A DNA stretch of 64,000 nucleotides from Caldichromatium japonicum (GTDB taxonomy: Bacteria > Pseudomonadota > Gammaproteobacteria > Chromatiales > Chromatiaceae), in the NCBI RefSeq assembly GCF_011290485.1, contig NZ_CP048029.1:248001-312000 (forward strand). Direction: 5' to 3'. The position numbers and the translations under genes are program-made. Shown here in pieces: positions 47,775 through 56,697 of the stretch (position 1 is its first letter; every line of letters begins with the position of its first letter). The notes below the pieces were generated by a model. That model was given only the letters and a program-made list of their open reading frames with translations, was not told the DNA's origin and made no database searches.

Positions 47775-49289
47775 ATGTGCGGAATCGTCGGCATCGTCGG
47801 TACAGGTCCCGTCAATCAGACGCTCTATGATGCCCTGCTGCTGTTACAACACCGCGGCCAAGACGCCGCGGGGATCGTGACCTGCGAGGGGAATCGGCTG
47901 CATCTACGCAAGGATGCAGGGCTGGCGCGCGACGTCTTTCAGACCCATCACATGATCCGGTTGCGCGGCACCATGGGGGTGGGACATGTGCGCTATCCGA
48001 CCGCCGGCACCTCCAGCCTCGCCGAGGCCCAGCCCTTTTATGTCAATTCGCCTCATGGGATCGTGCTCGCCCATAACGGCAATCTCACCAATGCCGAGAC
48101 CTTGAAGCACGACCTGATCCACGAGGACCTGCGCCATCTCAACACCGACTCGGACTCCGAGGTCCTGCTCAATATCCTCGCCCATGAGCTCCAGATCCAG
48201 GGCCGGGTCCCGATCGACGAGCAAGACGTCTTTCGCGCCGTGGCCGGGGTGCACCGGCGCTGTCGCGGTGGCTATGCCGCGGTAGCCATGATCCCTGGGT
48301 TTGGGATCTTCGCCTTTCGCGACCCCTATGGCATTCGGCCCCTGATCTATGGCAAGCGCGAGGGCGCCGAGGGGGTCGAATATATGGTCGCCTCCGAGAG
48401 CGTTGTCCTCGAGCCTCTGGGCTTTAAGCCCATCGCCGATGTGGCACCTGGGGAGACGGTGGTGATCACGGTCGATGGGCGGATCCATACCCAACAGTGC
48501 GCCGAGCGGACGATGCTCTCCCCCTGTATCTTTGAGTTTGTCTATTTCGCCCGCCCCGACTCGATCATCGACAACATCTCGGTGCACAAGGCGCGCTCGC
48601 GCATGGGCAAGAAGCTGGCAGCCAAGATCAAGCGCGAGTGGTCGGATCACGACATCGACGTGGTGATCCCTATCCCCGACACCAGCCGCACTGCAGCCCT
48701 GCAGCTCGCCAGTGAGCTCGGCGTTCCTTATGCCGAGGGTTTCATCAAAAATCGCTATATCGGGCGCACCTTCATCATGCCGGGGCAGAAGGTGCGTAAG
48801 CGCTCGGTTCGCCAAAAGCTCAATCCCATCGATCTTGAGTTTCACAAAAAGAATGTCCTCCTGGTCGATGACTCGATCGTGCGCGGGACAACCTCGCAGC
48901 AGATCATCCAGATGGCGCGCGACGCCGGCGCCTATCGCGTCTATTTCGCCTCGGCAGCCCCTCCCGTGCGCTTTCCCAATGTCTATGGGATCGATATGCC
49001 GGCGGCAAGTGAATTGATCGCCCATAACCGCACCGAGGAAGAGGTCAGGCAGGCGCTCGGGGCCGATGGCCTGATCTATCAGGACCTCCCCGACCTCATC
49101 GAGGCGGTGCAAAAGAAGGGCAAGTCGCAGATCGATCGCTTCGACACCTCGGTCTTTAATGGCGACTATGTCACCGGCGATGTCACGCCTGAATATCTCC
49201 AGGCGCTCGAGGCCCGGCGCAACGATCGGGTTCGGGTGCATCAACCGAGTGATGGCGAGGACACCCTTGACCTCTATAACTCCTACTGA
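47775..49289 (+). CDS. purF: Amidophosphoribosyltransferase
   Basis: PurF makes phosphoribosylamine from PRPP and glutamine, the first step of purine synthesis. The start is ATG 47775, because the next codon gives the N-terminal nucleophile Cys (MCGIVGIVG) that becomes exposed after Met removal. The Ntn glutaminase domain has HRGQDAAGI and GHVRYPTAG; the PRPP loop is [14 protein letters not shown]. 504 residues is normal. metZ overlaps its 3' end by 38 bp, a purF-metZ pairing conserved in many gammaproteobacteria. Confidence 0.96.
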   Translation: MCGIVGIVGTGPVNQTLYDALLLLQHRGQDAAGIVTCEGNRLHLRKDAGLARDVFQTHHMIRLRGTMGVGHVRYPTAGTSSLAEAQPFYVNSPHGIVLAHNGNLTNAETLKHDLIHEDLRHLNTDSDSEVLLNILAHELQIQGRVPIDEQDVFRAVAGVHRRCRGGYAAVAMIPGFGIFAFRDPYGIRPLIYGKREGAEGVEYMVASESVVLEPLGFKPIADVAPGETVVITVDGRIHTQQCAERTMLSPCIFEFVYFARPDSIIDNISVHKARSRMGKKLAAKIKREWSDHDIDVVIPIPDTSRTAALQLASELGVPYAEGFIKNRYIGRTFIMPGQKVRKRSVRQKLNPIDLEFHKKNVLLVDDSIVRGTTSQQIIQMARDAGAYRVYFASAAPPVRFPNVYGIDMPAASELIAHNRTEEEVRQALGADGLIYQDLPDLIEAVQKKGKSQIDRFDTSVFNGDYVTGDVTPEYLQALEARRNDRVRVHQPSDGEDTLDLYNSY

Positions 49290-50508
49290 TCTCTTGGATG
49301 CGGGCGAGACCCCTGAGCCCGCTGCATGGGGATTTGCCACCCGTGCCATCCGCACCGGTCATCGGCGCACCGCCGAGGGCGAACACAGCGAGCCGCTCTT
49401 TTTGACCTCGAGCTTTGTGTTTCAAAACGCCGCCGAGGCAGCGGCCCGTTTTGCCGGTGAGGCGCCCGGGAACGTCTATTCGCGCTTTACCAATCCCACG
49501 GTACGGGCCTTCGAGGAGCGCCTGGCGGCGCTCGAGGGCGGGGAGTGCTGTGTGGCCACGGCCTCGGGGATGGCGGCGATCCTGGCGGTCTGTCTGGGAC
49601 TGCTTAAGAGCGGCGATCGGATCTTGGCGTCGCACAGTCTGTTCGGCACAACGACCGTCCTCTTCGATAAATATCTCTCGCGTTTTGGCATCCGGACCTC
49701 TTATGTCCCTTTAAGCGACCTGGAGGCCTGGGCCTCGGCGATCGATGGGCGCACCCGGCTGCTCTTTTGTGAAACGCCCTCCAATCCGCTCGCCGAGATG
49801 GTGGACCTGCGGGCGCTTGCCGAGATTGCCCATCGCTATGGAGCGTTGTTGGTGGTGGACAATTGTTTGTGCACGCCCGCGCTCCAGCGTCCGCTGGCCC
49901 TGGGGTCGGACCTGGTGGTCCATTCGGCGACCAAATATCTCGACGGTCAGGGGCGCTGTCTCGGCGGGGCGGTGGTCGGCGATCGCCAGCGGGTGGGCGA
50001 AGAGGTCTATGGGGTGCTGCGCACGGCAGGTCCAAGCCTTAGCCCCTTCAACGCCTGGGTGTTACTCAAAGGGCTGGAGACCCTGGAGCTGCGGATGCTC
50101 GCCCAGGCGCAGGCGGCCCAGGCCCTGGCCGAGTGGCTGAGGGGCCAGCCTGCTGTCCTGCGCGTCCATTATCCGGGGCTTGCCGATCACCCCCAGTATC
50201 ATCTGGTCGGTACCCAGCAGCGCACAGGCGGGGCGCTCGTCTCGTTCGAGGTCGCAGGCGGGCGCGCGGCGGCCTGGCGGGTGATCGACTCGACGCGGCT
50301 GCTCTCGATCACCGCCAATCTCGGCGACGTCAAGACCACCATCACCCATCCGGCGACCACTACCCATGCCCGGCTCACCCCGGAACAACGCGCTGCCGCT
50401 GGGATCAGCGAGGGCCTGATCCGCATCGCTGTGGGTCTGGAGGCGCTTGATGATATTAAGACCGATCTGGCCCGCGGTCTGAACGCATTAAGCTGTCCAT
50501 GTTCTTAA
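49252..50508 (+). CDS. metZ: O-succinylhomoserine sulfhydrylase
   Basis: PLP-dependent Cys/Met metabolism enzyme that forms homocysteine from O-succinylhomoserine and sulfide. It has [48 protein letters not shown] and the PLP Lys in [12 protein letters not shown]. Direct sulfhydrylation suits a sulfide-rich habitat. The ATG at 49252 overlaps purF by 38 bp and gives 418 residues; a later start is possible, since the conserved region begins at [11 protein letters not shown]. The TAA stop lies at the joint with IS630 copy 5, so the last residues SCPCS may not be native. Confidence 0.9.
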   Translation: MARTPLTSITPTDLLDAGETPEPAAWGFATRAIRTGHRRTAEGEHSEPLFLTSSFVFQNAAEAAARFAGEAPGNVYSRFTNPTVRAFEERLAALEGGECCVATASGMAAILAVCLGLLKSGDRILASHSLFGTTTVLFDKYLSRFGIRTSYVPLSDLEAWASAIDGRTRLLFCETPSNPLAEMVDLRALAEIAHRYGALLVVDNCLCTPALQRPLALGSDLVVHSATKYLDGQGRCLGGAVVGDRQRVGEEVYGVLRTAGPSLSPFNAWVLLKGLETLELRMLAQAQAAQALAEWLRGQPAVLRVHYPGLADHPQYHLVGTQQRTGGALVSFEVAGGRAAAWRVIDSTRLLSITANLGDVKTTITHPATTTHARLTPEQRAAAGISEGLIRIAVGLEALDDIKTDLARGLNALSCPCS

Positions 50509-51421
50509 TAAGAAACACATGCTATAAGAAACACATGCTTTTGAAATTGAGTGAGCTGTCCTGATGTCGTGGGCATGGAAAGACGAGACATGAGATTGCT
50601 GTCGTTTGCGGCGCGCGAAGAGCGGCGGCGTAGCTGGACGTATGAAGCGATAGGCGCGCAGAGGGGATTGTTGGGCGCAGGGGTGTTCGACATCTGCAAA
50701 CGCTATGGGCGCGAAGGGGCCCAAGGGCAAGGGGGGTGGGTGCAAGGTGGGTGAGAAGCGGGCGCTGTTGGCGGAGCAGGACGCCCAGATACGCAAGCTC
50801 ATGTGCGACGGGACACCGGATCAGCTGAAGCTGCCGTTTGCGCTGTGGAGCCGGCAGGCGGTGCGGCAGTTGATCCTCGACCGTTTTGGCATCGAGCTCA
50901 GGCCGCAGGGGGAGGGCAAGTACATGGCGCGCTGGGGATTGACGCCCCAGAAACCGATTCGGCGCGCCTATGAGCAAAGCCCGCCGGCGGGCAAGACGTG
51001 GCTTGAGGAGATCTACCCGGACATTGCCCGGCGCGCCAAGGCCGAGGGCGCCGAAATCCACTGGGGCGATGAAACGGGGCTGCGCTCGGACGAGGTGCGC
51101 GGGCGCTCTTATGCGCCGGCGGGCAAGACGTCCGAGATTCGCGTCACGCACCGTCGCGAAGGCCTGTCGGTGATCTCGACGCTGACCAACCGCGGCAAGG
51201 TGCGTCGGAAGGCGTTCGCGGGGGCGATGAACGCCGACATCCTGATCGACTTCATGAAGCGGCTCGTCAAGGACGCCAGGGGCAAGAAGATCTTCCTCAT
51301 CCTCGACAACCTGCGCGTGCATCACACCAAGCCGGTCAAGGCGTGGCTGGCTGCATGCGCTACTTCCAGCATCCCAAGCTCCGTGATGCCGCGTAATACA
51401 AGTTCATTGGTTTCGGATCAA
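50509..51421 (+). mobile_element. IS630-family element, copy 5 (longest copy)
   Basis: Begins with a tandem duplication of its left tip: TAAGAAACACATGC at 50509 and again at 50525. It ends GGTTTCGGATCAA followed by TA. It is the only copy keeping the transposase middle region with the first catalytic Asp. It lacks about 170 bp near the 3' end, deleted between two CATGCGC repeats. It lies between the metZ stop and the RpfE-like gene. Confidence 0.88.
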
Positions 51422-51424
51422 TAG
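50575..51424 (+). pseudogene. IS630-family transposase (copy 5), frame-disrupted and C-terminally deleted
   Basis: The N-terminal part (MERRDMRLLSFAAREERRRS, YEAIGAQRGLL) is in one frame and ends at about 50754. The rest (GEKRALLAEQDAQIRKL, CDGTPDQLKLPFALWSRQAV, IHWGDETGLRSDEV, LILDNLRVHHTKPVKAW) is in the +1 frame from about 50705. IS630 relatives can use programmed frameshifting, but a simple indel at the G-rich AAGGGCAAGGGGGG tract is as likely. The segment with NPNEM, the third acidic residue, is deleted, so it is inactive. Confidence 0.8.
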
Positions 51425-51443
51425 ACAAAACCAGGCCTCGCTG

Positions 51444-52484
51444 ATGGCACGGCTTGACATCCTCTGTCCGGGGCTGTTTGGGCCTTTTGCCGATCCAGCC
51501 GCATTCCCCCTTCAGGCACCTGCCTTGGCCAGGCTGATAGGACGCGCCGATCATATGTCTCGCCTGACTGGGGAGGCATCGCCAGACCCTGGAGCGGTCT
51601 TTCTGGGCGCGGCCGGTCTTACCTGGCCGGCTGATGAGTCGCCGCCGAGCGCCCCCATCGCCTTGTTGGGCGAGGGATGGTCTGTTGATCCTGAGGTCAT
51701 CTGGATGCATGCCAACCCTGTACACCTGCGCCCTGATCGCGATCAGTTGCGCCTCTATGCGGGCGCGGCCCTTGCCCCGCAACCGCAGGAGGTGAAGGCC
51801 TTGGTTGCTGCATTCAATCGCCATTTTGCCCCTGAGGGGTTAGAGCTGGTCGCTGCGGCGCCCGAACGCTGGTATCTGTGCCTCAGACACCGCCCGCTGC
51901 AGTTAGAGATGGCACCGCTGCCGGTGGTCCAGGGCCGTTCCTTGAGCGGATACCTCCCGCAGGGTCAGGATGCGGTGATCTGGATGCGTCTGCTCACTGA
52001 GGCCCAGATGCTTTTTCACGCCCATCCAGTCAATCAGAGACGGGCCGCCTTAGGGCGGCCAAGCCTGAATGGTCTTTGGACCTGGGGTCAGGGGCGTTTG
52101 CCAACGGCCTTCACCCCAACAGCGGATGAGTTGATCGGAGATCTGCCGTTGGTCAAGGGCTTGGCTCAGCTCGGGGGCTGTGCATATCGGACCCTAGACG
52201 ACTGGCTCGCCGACCCCGCGACAGGTCCTCAACGGCGAATGGTGTTTTGGGACCGGCACTGGCGGGCCTCTGTGGATCAGGATCTAGGGTCTTGGCAGGC
52301 GGCCACCCGCGCCCTGGATGATGCCCTCGCCCGGCTATGGAAGATCATGGCGCGGCGGCAGCTGGCCTCTTTGACCCTTGACCCCTGCCAGGGGCCTCTC
52401 TTTAGACTGAAGCCCCACCACCGCTGGCGGCTGTGGCGTCGGCCAAGCCTGGGCGCAGGCCTGTGGGGTAAAAAGGGCTCCTAG
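51444..52484 (+). CDS. RpfE-like conserved protein (COG4255 type)
   Basis: 346 residues, cytoplasmic, no signal peptide. It resembles the RpfE-type family, often annotated as cofactor-independent phosphoglycerate mutase-like or regulatory proteins: CLRHRPLQLEMAPLPVVQGR, MRLLTEAQMLFHAHPVNQRR, RPSLNGLWTWGQG and LLKGLAQLGG-like segments are characteristic. The Asn-Gly-Leu-Trp-x-Trp-Gly motif is at about 208-214. Biochemical role is unknown. It lies 20 bp after IS630 copy 5, with no clear ribosome-binding site, so its expression may depend on the IS. Confidence 0.6.
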   Translation: MARLDILCPGLFGPFADPAAFPLQAPALARLIGRADHMSRLTGEASPDPGAVFLGAAGLTWPADESPPSAPIALLGEGWSVDPEVIWMHANPVHLRPDRDQLRLYAGAALAPQPQEVKALVAAFNRHFAPEGLELVAAAPERWYLCLRHRPLQLEMAPLPVVQGRSLSGYLPQGQDAVIWMRLLTEAQMLFHAHPVNQRRAALGRPSLNGLWTWGQGRLPTAFTPTADELIGDLPLVKGLAQLGGCAYRTLDDWLADPATGPQRRMVFWDRHWRASVDQDLGSWQAATRALDDALARLWKIMARRQLASLTLDPCQGPLFRLKPHHRWRLWRRPSLGAGLWGKKGS

Positions 52485-52605
52485 GAAACGCTAAGAAAAA
52501 CGGCCATCCCCCCGCCTTTCCCTGGCTAGCGAGGTCTCAACCGATGGATCGCTACCCCAGGTGCAGGGGCGCCCTGTGGCGCCTGGCCATTGTCTCAGCC
52601 TGTTT

Positions 52606-53979
52606 TTAACGGGTGCCGGGACGGCGCACCGGCTCCTTCAAGGTCACCAGTTCCTCGGCACTACAGGGATGGATCGCGACCGTATTGTCGAGGTCCGATT
52701 TGGTGGCGCCCATTTTGACGGCGACTGCAAAGCCTTGCAGCATCTCATCGACCCCATCGCCGATCAGATGGATGCCGACCACCCGCTCCTCTGGGCCGGC
52801 GCAGATAAGCTTCATCGCGGTCCGATACCCATGGGCGCTTATGGCATAGCGCATGGGGGTGAACTGGGTCTCATAGATGCTGAGCGTATCGCCATAACGC
52901 TCGTGCGCCTGGGGCTCGGTCAGCCCGACCTTGCCGACGGGGGGATGGGCGAAGACCACGGTCGGGATGTTGTCATAATCGAGCCTGACCTCGGGTTTGT
53001 TGTTGAACAGGCGCTCGGCCAGCCGGCGACCGGCGGCGATGGCCACAGGTGTCAAGGGCTCGCGCCCAGCGACATCGCCGATCGCATAGATCCCTGGGAC
53101 CTGGGTATTTTGATATTCATCGGTCGGGATGACCCCGTTGGGCGCCACCTCGATCCCCGCCGCCTTAAGCCCTAGTTCACGCGAGTTGGGGGCGCGTCCG
53201 ACCGCCCAGATCGCCTGATCGAAGCCGCCGAGCCTTTGGCCGTCGCGGGCAATGAGCGCGATGCCCTGCTCATCCCGCTCGAGTGCGGCGACCTCGAATT
53301 CAAGATGGATCTCGATGCCAGAGGTACGCATGTTCTCGGCGAGGACCTGGCTGACCAAGGGGTCGAACAACCACAGCAACCGATCCTCGAGTGCAACCAC
53401 AGTGACCTCAGAACCGAGTGCGCGCAAGACGCCCGCCAGCTCCACCCCGATATAGCCCCCGCCGATGATCGCCACCCGCTTGGGTTGTTCCGCGAGGGCA
53501 AAAAAGCCATCCGAGGTGATGCCTAGCTCGGCCCCGGGCAGCCGCGGCACGATCGGTCGGCTGCCGGTGGCGATCACCAGGTGCTCGGCACTGTATAGCT
53601 CATCACCGACTGCCACCGTACGGGCATCGACAAGGCGCGCTGTACCCTTAAGATGTGCAATCCCGAGCCGCTCTACATACCCCTCCCAATAGGCATTAAT
53701 GGCAGCGACATAGCGATTGCGCCCTTCCACTAATCTCGACCAATCGACCCCTGCAAGGTCAGCCAGGATGCCATAACCAGGGGCCTCGGCGACCGCAGAG
53801 GCGAGATGTGCGGCATACCACATGACCTTTTTGGGGACACAGCCGGCATTGACGCAGGTCCCGCCGAGCTTAGAACGCTCGATGAGGGCGATGCGCTTGC
53901 CAAGCTGTGCGGCCTTTTCGGCGATTGCTAGGCCGCCGCTGCCACCGCCGATGGCGATCAGATCAAAGTGTTGGGACAT
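52606..53979 (-). CDS. garB: Glutathione (probably glutathione amide) disulfide reductase
   Basis: 457-residue FAD disulfide reductase of the glutathione reductase family: redox pair in [12 protein letters not shown] (Cys42/Cys47), FAD motif [10 protein letters not shown] and C-terminal HPCSAEE. The pyridine-nucleotide fold [19 protein letters not shown] continues [11 protein letters not shown]. The two Arg residues that bind the NADPH phosphate in E. coli GR are absent and an acidic residue sits there, a pattern of NADH enzymes. It follows the Prx-Grx gene, as reported for Chromatium gracile, where the reductase is NADH-dependent and acts on glutathione amide. This substrate is inferred from those two features. 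Confidence 0.82.
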   Translation of the reverse strand: MSQHFDLIAIGGGSGGLAIAEKAAQLGKRIALIERSKLGGTCVNAGCVPKKVMWYAAHLASAVAEAPGYGILADLAGVDWSRLVEGRNRYVAAINAYWEGYVERLGIAHLKGTARLVDARTVAVGDELYSAEHLVIATGSRPIVPRLPGAELGITSDGFFALAEQPKRVAIIGGGYIGVELAGVLRALGSEVTVVALEDRLLWLFDPLVSQVLAENMRTSGIEIHLEFEVAALERDEQGIALIARDGQRLGGFDQAIWAVGRAPNSRELGLKAAGIEVAPNGVIPTDEYQNTQVPGIYAIGDVAGREPLTPVAIAAGRRLAERLFNNKPEVRLDYDNIPTVVFAHPPVGKVGLTEPQAHERYGDTLSIYETQFTPMRYAISAHGYRTAMKLICAGPEERVVGIHLIGDGVDEMLQGFAVAVKMGATKSDLDNTVAIHPCSAEELVTLKEPVRRPGTR

Positions 53980-54038
53980 ACCTTTGCTCCTGGCGCTTGA
54001 GGTGTCCTTGGGGAAAAGGACCGGCCATTGAAAATGAA

Positions 54039-54057
54039 AGCGGGCCTTTCACCCGCT
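54039..54057 (-). terminator. Hairpin between the Prx-Grx and reductase genes
   Basis: AGCGGG / CCCGCT with a 7-base loop, followed on the - strand by TTCATTTT. It may be a weak terminator lowering reductase expression relative to the peroxidase. Confidence 0.35.
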
Positions 54058-54118
54058 GCAGACAGCTGACAGGATGATGACAGGAAGGGACGGGTTTGCA
54101 CACCCGCCCCCGCGGGGT

Positions 54119-54853
54119 TTAGCGGCGTTCCTGCAACCAGGCGATGACCGCCTCCGAGCCGCCGATCAGCTTGCCATTGACGAAGACCTGGGGCACGGTG
54201 CGGGCGCCGGTGATGGCGCGCAGACCATGCTCGGTATAGTCGCGGTTGAGGACCAGTTCCTCGAACTCGATCCCGGCATTACGCAGGGCCTCTTTGGCCT
54301 TGACGCAGAAGGGGCAGCCATCGCGGCTGAGGACAGCGACATCCAGCACCTGCTTCTCGGGCGCCAGATAATTGAGCATGGTGTCGGCGTCCGAGACCTC
54401 ATAGGGGTCGCCCTCGACCTCGGGCTCGATGAACATCTTTTCGATCACACCATCGCGCACCAGCATGGAATACCGCCAGGAGCGCTTGCCAAAGCCGATG
54501 GCGCTCTTGTCCACCAGCATGCCCATCTTTTCGGTGAACTCGCCGTTGCCGTCAGGCAAAAAGATCAGATTGTCGGCATGCTGGGCCTTCTGCCATTCGT
54601 TCATGACAAAGGCATCGTTGACCGAGATGCAGACGATCGCATCGACCCCGAGCTCCTTGAAGACGGGGGCTAGCTGGTTGTAACGCGGCACATGCGAGGA
54701 GGAGCAGGTAGGGGTGAAGGCACCGGGCAGCGAGAAGACGACCACGGTCTTGCCGGCAAAGATCTCATCGGTTGTCACATCGACCCAGTCGGCGCCCTGG
54801 CGGGTGCGAAAGGTGACGTTCGGGACACGGCTACCGGTACGGTCTTGGAACAT
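54119..54853 (-). CDS. garA: Peroxiredoxin-glutaredoxin hybrid peroxidase
   Basis: 244 residues joining two redox domains. Residues about 1-160 are a Prx5-type peroxiredoxin with peroxidatic Cys50 in [14 protein letters not shown]. Residues about 170-244 are a glutaredoxin with CPFC at 180-183 and [16 protein letters not shown]. Such hybrids reduce hydroperoxides with a glutathione-type thiol directly. In Chromatium gracile the homologue is driven by glutathione amide and the neighbouring NADH-dependent reductase; the same pair is seen here, 139 bp apart on one strand. A perfect inverted repeat 88 bp upstream is a candidate operator. Confidence 0.93.
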   Translation of the reverse strand: MFQDRTGSRVPNVTFRTRQGADWVDVTTDEIFAGKTVVVFSLPGAFTPTCSSSHVPRYNQLAPVFKELGVDAIVCISVNDAFVMNEWQKAQHADNLIFLPDGNGEFTEKMGMLVDKSAIGFGKRSWRYSMLVRDGVIEKMFIEPEVEGDPYEVSDADTMLNYLAPEKQVLDVAVLSRDGCPFCVKAKEALRNAGIEFEELVLNRDYTEHGLRAITGARTVPQVFVNGKLIGGSEAVIAWLQERR

Positions 54854-54940
54854 GTTTCGCGTCTCCTTGTAAGGGATTGAGGGGGTTAGTGATCTGAAGC
54901 AAGGGTTAGTTTAATGGATGATTGTGACCGGGTGAAAATG

Positions 54941-54962
54941 GATTATAAAGATCATTATAATC
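54941..54962. promoter_or_regulatory. Perfect inverted repeat, candidate operator
   Basis: GATTATAA and TTATAATC arms around AGATCA, in AT-rich DNA upstream of garA. The ATTATAA half-site resembles PerR/Fur-type boxes, which would fit peroxide control of a peroxidase, but spacing differs from the classic boxes. The regulator is unknown. Confidence 0.5.
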
Positions 54963-55106
54963 GGTTTGTACGATCATTGGCTGTCCCGATGAGGGACATG
55001 CCCATCTGGACGATCTCAAGACACGTCTGCCTGATTACCGGTCGGCTGACACCGAGGCGGTCATTGCCCCGATCTTGGAGAACACTGTAAATCCTAGCCG
55101 CCTTTG

Positions 55107-55112
55107 TATAAT
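55107..55112 (+). promoter_or_regulatory. Possible -10 box for the sulfur-globule-like gene
   Basis: TATAAT preceded by TTTG, about 150 bp before the start codon; no good -35 is seen. Confidence 0.3.
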
Positions 55113-55264
55113 TTTGCCTTGCCATGTCATCAGGCACCGGTTCATAGCGCTGTCAAAGAGACAGGTCTGTGAACCTGCGGGTCTCTCTATCCATCCGGCG
55201 ATAGAGCGGCCCCCATCAGCGGCGTTCGTTGAAGATCCATTGAACCAGCATGTGGAGGAACACG

Positions 55265-55573
55265 ATGATGAAGCGCTTGCTATTGGCATCTATCTTCGCG
55301 GGTGTTTCGGGCCTCGCCGCCCTACCTACCCAGGCCTTCTGGGGATGGTGGGGCCCTTGGGGCGATCCCTGGTATGGCGGCCCCTGGGGTGGGCCCTGGG
55401 GTGGGCCCTGGGGCGGACCTTGGTATGGCGGCTATCCTTGGTACGCTGGCTATCCCTGGTATGGCCACCCCTATGGTGTCGTGCCCTGGGCGGCGCCGGT
55501 CTATGCCTATCCCTATCCCGGTTATGTCTATCCCTCGACCAATACCCAGTCATCCACTAAAAAAGGCCAGTAG
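55265..55573 (+). CDS. Sulfur globule protein-like exported Trp/Pro/Gly/Tyr-rich protein
   Basis: 102 residues. GGAGG at 55254-55258 supports the ATG at 55265 (an adjacent ATG at 55268 is possible). A signal peptide ends near LPTQA before FWGWWGPWG. The mature part is a low-complexity run built on GGPWGGPW and YPWYAGYPWYG units, then PVYAYPYPGYVYP and a polar tail (TNTQSSTKKGQ). Composition, size and export match the structural sulfur globule envelope proteins (SgpA-C) of Allochromatium and relatives, which coat periplasmic sulfur stores. No catalytic motif is expected. Other Trp/Gly-rich surface proteins cannot be excluded. Confidence 0.72.
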   Translation: MMKRLLLASIFAGVSGLAALPTQAFWGWWGPWGDPWYGGPWGGPWGGPWGGPWYGGYPWYAGYPWYGHPYGVVPWAAPVYAYPYPGYVYPSTNTQSSTKKGQ

Positions 55574-55716
55574 TTGATGCCAAAACAGCCCCTGCCCTTG
55601 GGTAGGGGTGTGGCCACTGCACCGCCGCGCCCTGGTGCTGTTATGATCCCCATGGGTCGCGGCGTCCATTCCCGCCCGATGCTCTGTTGGTCGCTATCTG
55701 TGGGGAGAATCTGGAG

Positions 55717-56697
55717 ATGCGCGTGTTGGTCGGTGATATCGGTGGCACCAAGACGGCCCTAGGGCTGGCTGAGACGGATGGCGGGTCGGTACGTCTGAGC
55801 GAGACGAGGCGCTATCCAAGCCGCATATCCGCCTCTCTTGAAGGGATCATCCAGGATTATCTCCATGAAACCGGTGCACGCTGCCGGTTCGCCGCCCTTG
55901 CAGTCGCCGGACCTGTTTATGATCGCCGCTGCGAGGCGACCAATCTACCTTGGGTGCTGGATGCCGAGTCACTCGAACAGGACCTGGGCCTGACCTGTGT
56001 CGAATTGATCAATGACCTGGAGGCTGTCGCCTGGGGGATCCCCCTCCTACACACCGAGGATCTGTTTGAGCTCTATGCCGGCGATTCCTTAAGCCAAGGC
56101 AATGCCTGCGTCATCGCTGCTGGGACTGGCTTAGGGCAGGCAGGTCTGTTTTGGGACGGTCTGCGTCATCATCCCTTTGCCAGCGAGGGCGGCCATACCG
56201 ATTTCGCCCCCACCGATGACCTGGAATTTGCCATCCTGACCTACCTGAAGGGCCGTTTCGGGCGGGTGAGTTGGGAGCGGGTGGTCTCTGGACCAGGGAT
56301 CGTCAATCTCTTCGATTTTTTCTGTTTTCATCACGGCGTCCAGGTTCCTGACTGGTTACAGGCGATCAGTAAAGAAGGCGGTGACATGGCAGCGGCGATC
56401 GCCCAAGCGGCCGTCGAGGAGCGCTGTCCCCTCTGCCGCGAGACCATGAACCTGTTTATGCGTCTGTATGGGCGTGAGGCGGGGAACACGGCGCTCAAAT
56501 ATATGGCCTTGGGGGGGGTCTATCTCGGCGGGGGGATCGTGCTCAAGAATCTCGAATGCCTGCGCCGTGGTGCCTTCCTTGAGGGCTTTTTCGACAAGGG
56601 ACGCATGGGGTCCCTCATGCGGCGCATGCCGGTGCGTGTCATCCTGCAACCCGATATCTCCCTGTTCGGTGCAGCGCGGTTCATGGCCCTGCAATGA
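55717..56697 (+). CDS. glk: Glucokinase
   Basis: 326 residues of the bacterial group A glucokinase family, phosphorylating glucose with ATP. The phosphate loop is GDIGGTKTALGLA, sugar contacts are in LINDLEAVAWGIP and the SEGGHTDFAP segment, and IAAGTGLGQAGLFW is the adenosine motif. The start is ATG 55717 with GGGGAGAATCTGGAG just upstream; an earlier frame start at 55687 adds ten unconserved residues. It overlaps tamA by 4 bp (ATGA), an unusual coupling of a sugar kinase to outer-membrane assembly genes. Confidence 0.92.
   Translation: MRVLVGDIGGTKTALGLAETDGGSVRLSETRRYPSRISASLEGIIQDYLHETGARCRFAALAVAGPVYDRRCEATNLPWVLDAESLEQDLGLTCVELINDLEAVAWGIPLLHTEDLFELYAGDSLSQGNACVIAAGTGLGQAGLFWDGLRHHPFASEGGHTDFAPTDDLEFAILTYLKGRFGRVSWERVVSGPGIVNLFDFFCFHHGVQVPDWLQAISKEGGDMAAAIAQAAVEERCPLCRETMNLFMRLYGREAGNTALKYMALGGVYLGGGIVLKNLECLRRGAFLEGFFDKGRMGSLMRRMPVRVILQPDISLFGAARFMALQ

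Larger units (their letters stand above)
54863..55264. other. Divergent intergenic region
   Basis: About 400 bp between garA (-) and the sulfur-globule-like gene (+), AT-rich in its first third. It contains the inverted repeat at 54941 and a possible -10 box at 55107. A 60-codon frame on the - strand (55137-54955) has no recognisable homology and was not called. Confidence 0.5.

Noticed and set aside
47904..49355. 483-codon open frame on the strand opposite purF
   Set aside because: Its sequence has no recognisable domain, and it is the antisense of an intact, conserved gene; such frames are common in GC-rich DNA.
52490..52605. Terminator after the glutathione reductase gene
   Set aside because: GGCGCC inverted repeats are present near 52570-52585, but no T-run follows on the - strand.
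54955..55137. 60-codon frame on - between garA and the sulfur-globule-like gene
   Set aside because: No homology, no good ribosome-binding site, and it overlaps the candidate operator.
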